Shown here one piece after another: positions 5,461-7,485 of a stretch of DNA of 7,485 nucleotides (position 1 is the stretch's first letter; every line of letters starts with the position of its first letter). Source of the stretch: Rhodospirillales bacterium (lineage in GTDB: Bacteria; Pseudomonadota; Alphaproteobacteria; Rhodospirillales; Defluviicoccaceae); the NCBI GenBank assembly GCA_030622775.1, contig JAUXFS010000074.1, positions 1 to 7,485 of the forward strand, in the 5' to 3' direction. A program made the translations under genes and the position numbers. The notes beneath the pieces were generated by a model, which saw only the letters and a list, made by a program, of their open reading frames with translations, did no database searches and was not told the DNA's origin.

Positions 5461-7236
5461 ATGGTCGAGCAAGTTCCGAAGGAACGGATTGTCGACGGGC
5501 TTGGCGTATCGCCCGGCATCGCCATCGGCATTGCTCAAGTCCGCGAGAGCGGCGCCGTGAATGTCCCCGAGTACCGTATTGCCGCCACCAAGGTCACGAC
5601 CGAGCAAACGAGGCTCAAGGATGCGGTCGCGCGGGTGCGCCGCCAGATCGCCCGACTCCGCGTCAAGGCTCGGCGGAGAACCAATAATCTGCCGGATGCG
5701 GCCTCCGACGAACTCGGCTATCTGCTAGACGCCTATTATCACATGCTCAAGGACTCGCGGCTGGTACGCGGAGCGACCCTGCGCATCGCCACCGAGCGGA
5801 TCAACGCCGAGGCCGCGGTTCAGGCGGAGATCGCCGTGATCGCCGAAACGTTCCAGGCGATGCACGATCCCTATCTCGCAGCCCGGATCGAGGACATCCG
5901 CCAAGTCGGAAACCGCCTGGTCAAGCATCTGACCAAGGCCTCCGTACCGCAGTTCAAGCCGGTGCCGAAAGGGAGCGTCATCGTCGCCGAGGAGTTGACT
6001 CCCGCCGACACCGCGCAATTGGACCCCGACAGAGTCGTCGGTATCGCGGTCCAGGTCGGCGGCTCGCAGAGTCATACCGCGATCATGGCCCGGGCGCTCG
6101 GTCTGCCGGCGGTGCTCGGCGCTCCCGGCCTGATGGCCGCGGTCAAAACCGGCGATCACATCCTGGTCGACGGCGATCTCGGGCAAATCGTCTTCAACCC
6201 GTCGCCGGCGTCGCTCGCGGTCTTTCGCCGCCGCCGGAGTGAGCGCCTGCGCGACAAACGGCGGTTCAAGCGGCTGGCCAAGCAGGCGGCGGTGACCCGC
6301 GACGGCACCGAAATCATTTTGCAGGCCAACGTCGAGTTGCCGTTGGAAATGGATAACATCGTCGCCTCCGGCGCCCAGGGCATCGGCCTGCTTCGCAGCG
6401 AGTTCATGTTCATGAATCGCGCGGCGATGCCCAACGAGGACGAACAGTACGCGGCGCTGCGCTCGGTGGTCGAACGGGCCGACGGCAACCCGGTGACCAT
6501 TCGCACCCTCGACTTTGGCGGCGACAGGGGCGCGGCCGGACTGGTTGGTGAATTCGGCGAGAGCGTCACGTCTCCACTGGGCGTGCGGGGCATACGTCTC
6601 TCGCTGGCCCGGTCCGAGCTTCTCGAGACGCAGTTCCGCGCCATTCTGCGCGCGGGCGCCCACGGCACGGTTCGCATCCTTCTGCCGATGGTGACGGTGG
6701 TCTCCGAGATCCGGGCGGCGCGCGAGATCCTCGCCCGCGCCGCGCGCCGCCTCCACCGCCGCGGCGCCGACATCCCCACCGCCCTACCGCCGCTCGGAAC
6801 GATGATCGAGGTACCCGGTGCGGCGCTGTCGGCGGACGCGCTCGCCCAGGTGAGCGACTTTTTTGCCGTCGGCTCCAACGACCTGACCATGTACACGCTC
6901 GCCATCGACCGCGGGGACGAATGGGTGGCCCACCTCTACAACCCGTTGCACCCGGGCGTGCTGCGGTTGATCCAGTTCGCCGCGGCGTCGGCCCTTCGCG
7001 CCCGGATTCCGGTCAGCATCTGCGGCGAGATCGCCGGTGATCCCCGCTTTACGGCGTTGCTGCTCGGCCTCGGTTTCCGCGAGCTGTCGATGATCGCGAG
7101 CAGCATTCCCCAGGTCAAGCAGCGCATCCTCGATATCGACCTGGTCACCGCCGACCGCCGCACCCGACTGATCATGGATCAGACCGACGCGACCCACATC
7201 CAAAGCCTGCTCGACGAGTTCAACGCCCTCGTTTGA
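5461..7236 (+). CDS. ptsI: PTS Enzyme I (phosphoenolpyruvate-protein phosphotransferase)
   Basis: The product is Enzyme I, which takes phosphate from phosphoenolpyruvate and gives it to HPr. Numbered from ATG 5461 (591 residues), an N-terminal domain at about 15-140 is followed by the phospho-His domain with His205 in GGSQSHTAIMAR. The PEP-binding barrel follows with Arg312 in GLLRSEFMF, Arg348 in IRTLDFGGDR, VGSNDLTMYTLAIDRGDE, and catalytic Cys521 in SICGEIAGDP. All key residues are present. There is no GAF domain at the N-terminus, unlike the nitrogen-PTS enzyme PtsP, although annotation pipelines may still call it ptsP. The start is uncertain. ATG 5461 has GGGAGGA only 1 nt away, ATG 5434 has no ribosome-binding site, and TTG 5377 has GGAGGA 10 nt upstream and lies 6 bp after ptsH (619 residues). 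I prefer 5461 on family length. It is the last gene of the operon. Confidence 0.94.
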   Translation: MVEQVPKERIVDGLGVSPGIAIGIAQVRESGAVNVPEYRIAATKVTTEQTRLKDAVARVRRQIARLRVKARRRTNNLPDAASDELGYLLDAYYHMLKDSRLVRGATLRIATERINAEAAVQAEIAVIAETFQAMHDPYLAARIEDIRQVGNRLVKHLTKASVPQFKPVPKGSVIVAEELTPADTAQLDPDRVVGIAVQVGGSQSHTAIMARALGLPAVLGAPGLMAAVKTGDHILVDGDLGQIVFNPSPASLAVFRRRRSERLRDKRRFKRLAKQAAVTRDGTEIILQANVELPLEMDNIVASGAQGIGLLRSEFMFMNRAAMPNEDEQYAALRSVVERADGNPVTIRTLDFGGDRGAAGLVGEFGESVTSPLGVRGIRLSLARSELLETQFRAILRAGAHGTVRILLPMVTVVSEIRAAREILARAARRLHRRGADIPTALPPLGTMIEVPGAALSADALAQVSDFFAVGSNDLTMYTLAIDRGDEWVAHLYNPLHPGVLRLIQFAAASALRARIPVSICGEIAGDPRFTALLLGLGFRELSMIASSIPQVKQRILDIDLVTADRRTRLIMDQTDATHIQSLLDEFNALV

Positions 7237-7277
7237 GAACCGTGGCGTCGACCTCGGCCGTGTTCCCCGACAGCCCC

Positions 7278-7313
7278 TTAGAGCATTTCCATTTTTGATG
7301 GAGATCGCTCGAA
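7278..7313. repeat. Palindromic intergenic repeat, copy 1
   Basis: An inverted repeat just after ptsI: GAGC (7281-7284) pairs with GCTC (7307-7310), continuing inward through ATTTCCAT and ATGGAGAT with one G-T pair and one bulged C at 7306. The loop is TTTTG. It resembles copy 2 at 7349-7383, sharing AGAGC, TTTCC and TCGCTC. It may form a terminator-like stem for ptsI, but no T-tract follows. The loop-side T run lies inside the hairpin. Confidence 0.7.
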
Positions 7314-7348
7314 AGCCCGCGCGGCGCTTGAGCGGCCAGAGGCAGAAT

Positions 7349-7383
7349 CTAGAGCGTTTCCGATCGAATCGGAGTCGCTCTAG
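7349..7383. repeat. Palindromic intergenic repeat, copy 2
   Basis: CTAGAGCG (7349-7356) and CGCTCTAG (7376-7383) are perfect reverse complements. After one T-T mismatch and a G-T pair, the stem continues with TCCGAT against ATCGGA, leaving a 3-nt loop (CGA). This gives two stacked stems of 8 and about 7 bp. It resembles the GAGC...GCTC intergenic palindromes common in alphaproteobacterial chromosomes. The TAG stop of the minus-strand gene lies within its right arm. Confidence 0.8.
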
Positions 7384-7485
7384 TTCGCAAAGCGCTTCTC
7401 GATTTCGCGCATGTGCCGATTGACTTCGCCGCTATGCAGACGCGCCATTTTGTTGGTGGGCGCCAACGATTCCTCGCGGAAAAAG
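7380..7485 (-). CDS. Unidentified protein, C-terminal 34 residues (partial)
   Basis: Reading the minus strand, an open frame enters at the window edge and ends at TAG (7382-7380). Its 34 visible residues include REESLAPTNKMARLH and MREIEKRFAN at the end. The tail is charged and likely helical. I do not recognise the family and offer no function. That it is a real gene is supported by the coding-like residue mix and a convergent layout with repeats between it and ptsI. With only 106 bases visible, this could still be a chance frame. Confidence 0.55.
   Translation of the reverse strand, partial: FFREESLAPTNKMARLHSGEVNRHMREIEKRFAN

Noticed and set aside
5725..6756. Minus-strand open frame (343 codons) opposite ptsI
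   Set aside because: A GC-skew shadow of the Enzyme I gene; the plus frame has all catalytic motifs.

Overview
The window reads as chromosome of a high-GC alphaproteobacterium, probably Rhodospirillales-like. This rests on the ChvI/ChvG two-component pair, the short alphaproteobacterial-type HPr kinase, the rapZ / EIIA-Man / HPr / EI gene order, and GAGC...GCTC palindromic intergenic repeats. The assignment is from gene content and recognition only; no database was searched.

Layout. Positions 1-263 (minus strand) hold the start of cbiM, a cobalt ECF-transporter membrane component, cut by the window edge. Its leader (about 264-590, minus) is an almost textbook cobalamin riboswitch. It has a good promoter just upstream and a possible Shine-Dalgarno-sequestering hairpin just before the cbiM start. 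Positions 591-827 are the divergent control region shared with the plus-strand operon; they hold several inverted repeats and two TATATT boxes.

Positions 828-7236 (plus) form one compact operon: chvI, chvG, hprK, rapZ, an EIIA-Man protein (manX), HPr (ptsH) and Enzyme I (ptsI). Several junctions are stop/start overlaps (hprK-rapZ ATGA, manX-ptsH GTGA), which suggests translational coupling. The PTS part has EI, HPr, an EIIA and the HPr kinase but no EIIB or EIIC. It therefore looks like a regulatory phosphorelay rather than a sugar importer: PEP > EI His > HPr His28 > EIIA His9, with HprK acting on HPr Ser59. Its linkage to the envelope/acid-stress ChvG-ChvI pair and to RapZ suggests one regulatory unit joining carbon/energy status, envelope signalling and possibly amino-sugar metabolism.

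Positions 7237-7379 are intergenic and carry two related palindromic hairpins. A convergent minus-strand gene follows (7380-7485, C-terminal end only), and its stop codon lies inside the second palindrome. I see no mobile element, CRISPR array, tRNA or rRNA. The genes belong to known families; the less routine points are the cis-regulatory structures and the ambiguous starts of hprK and ptsI.
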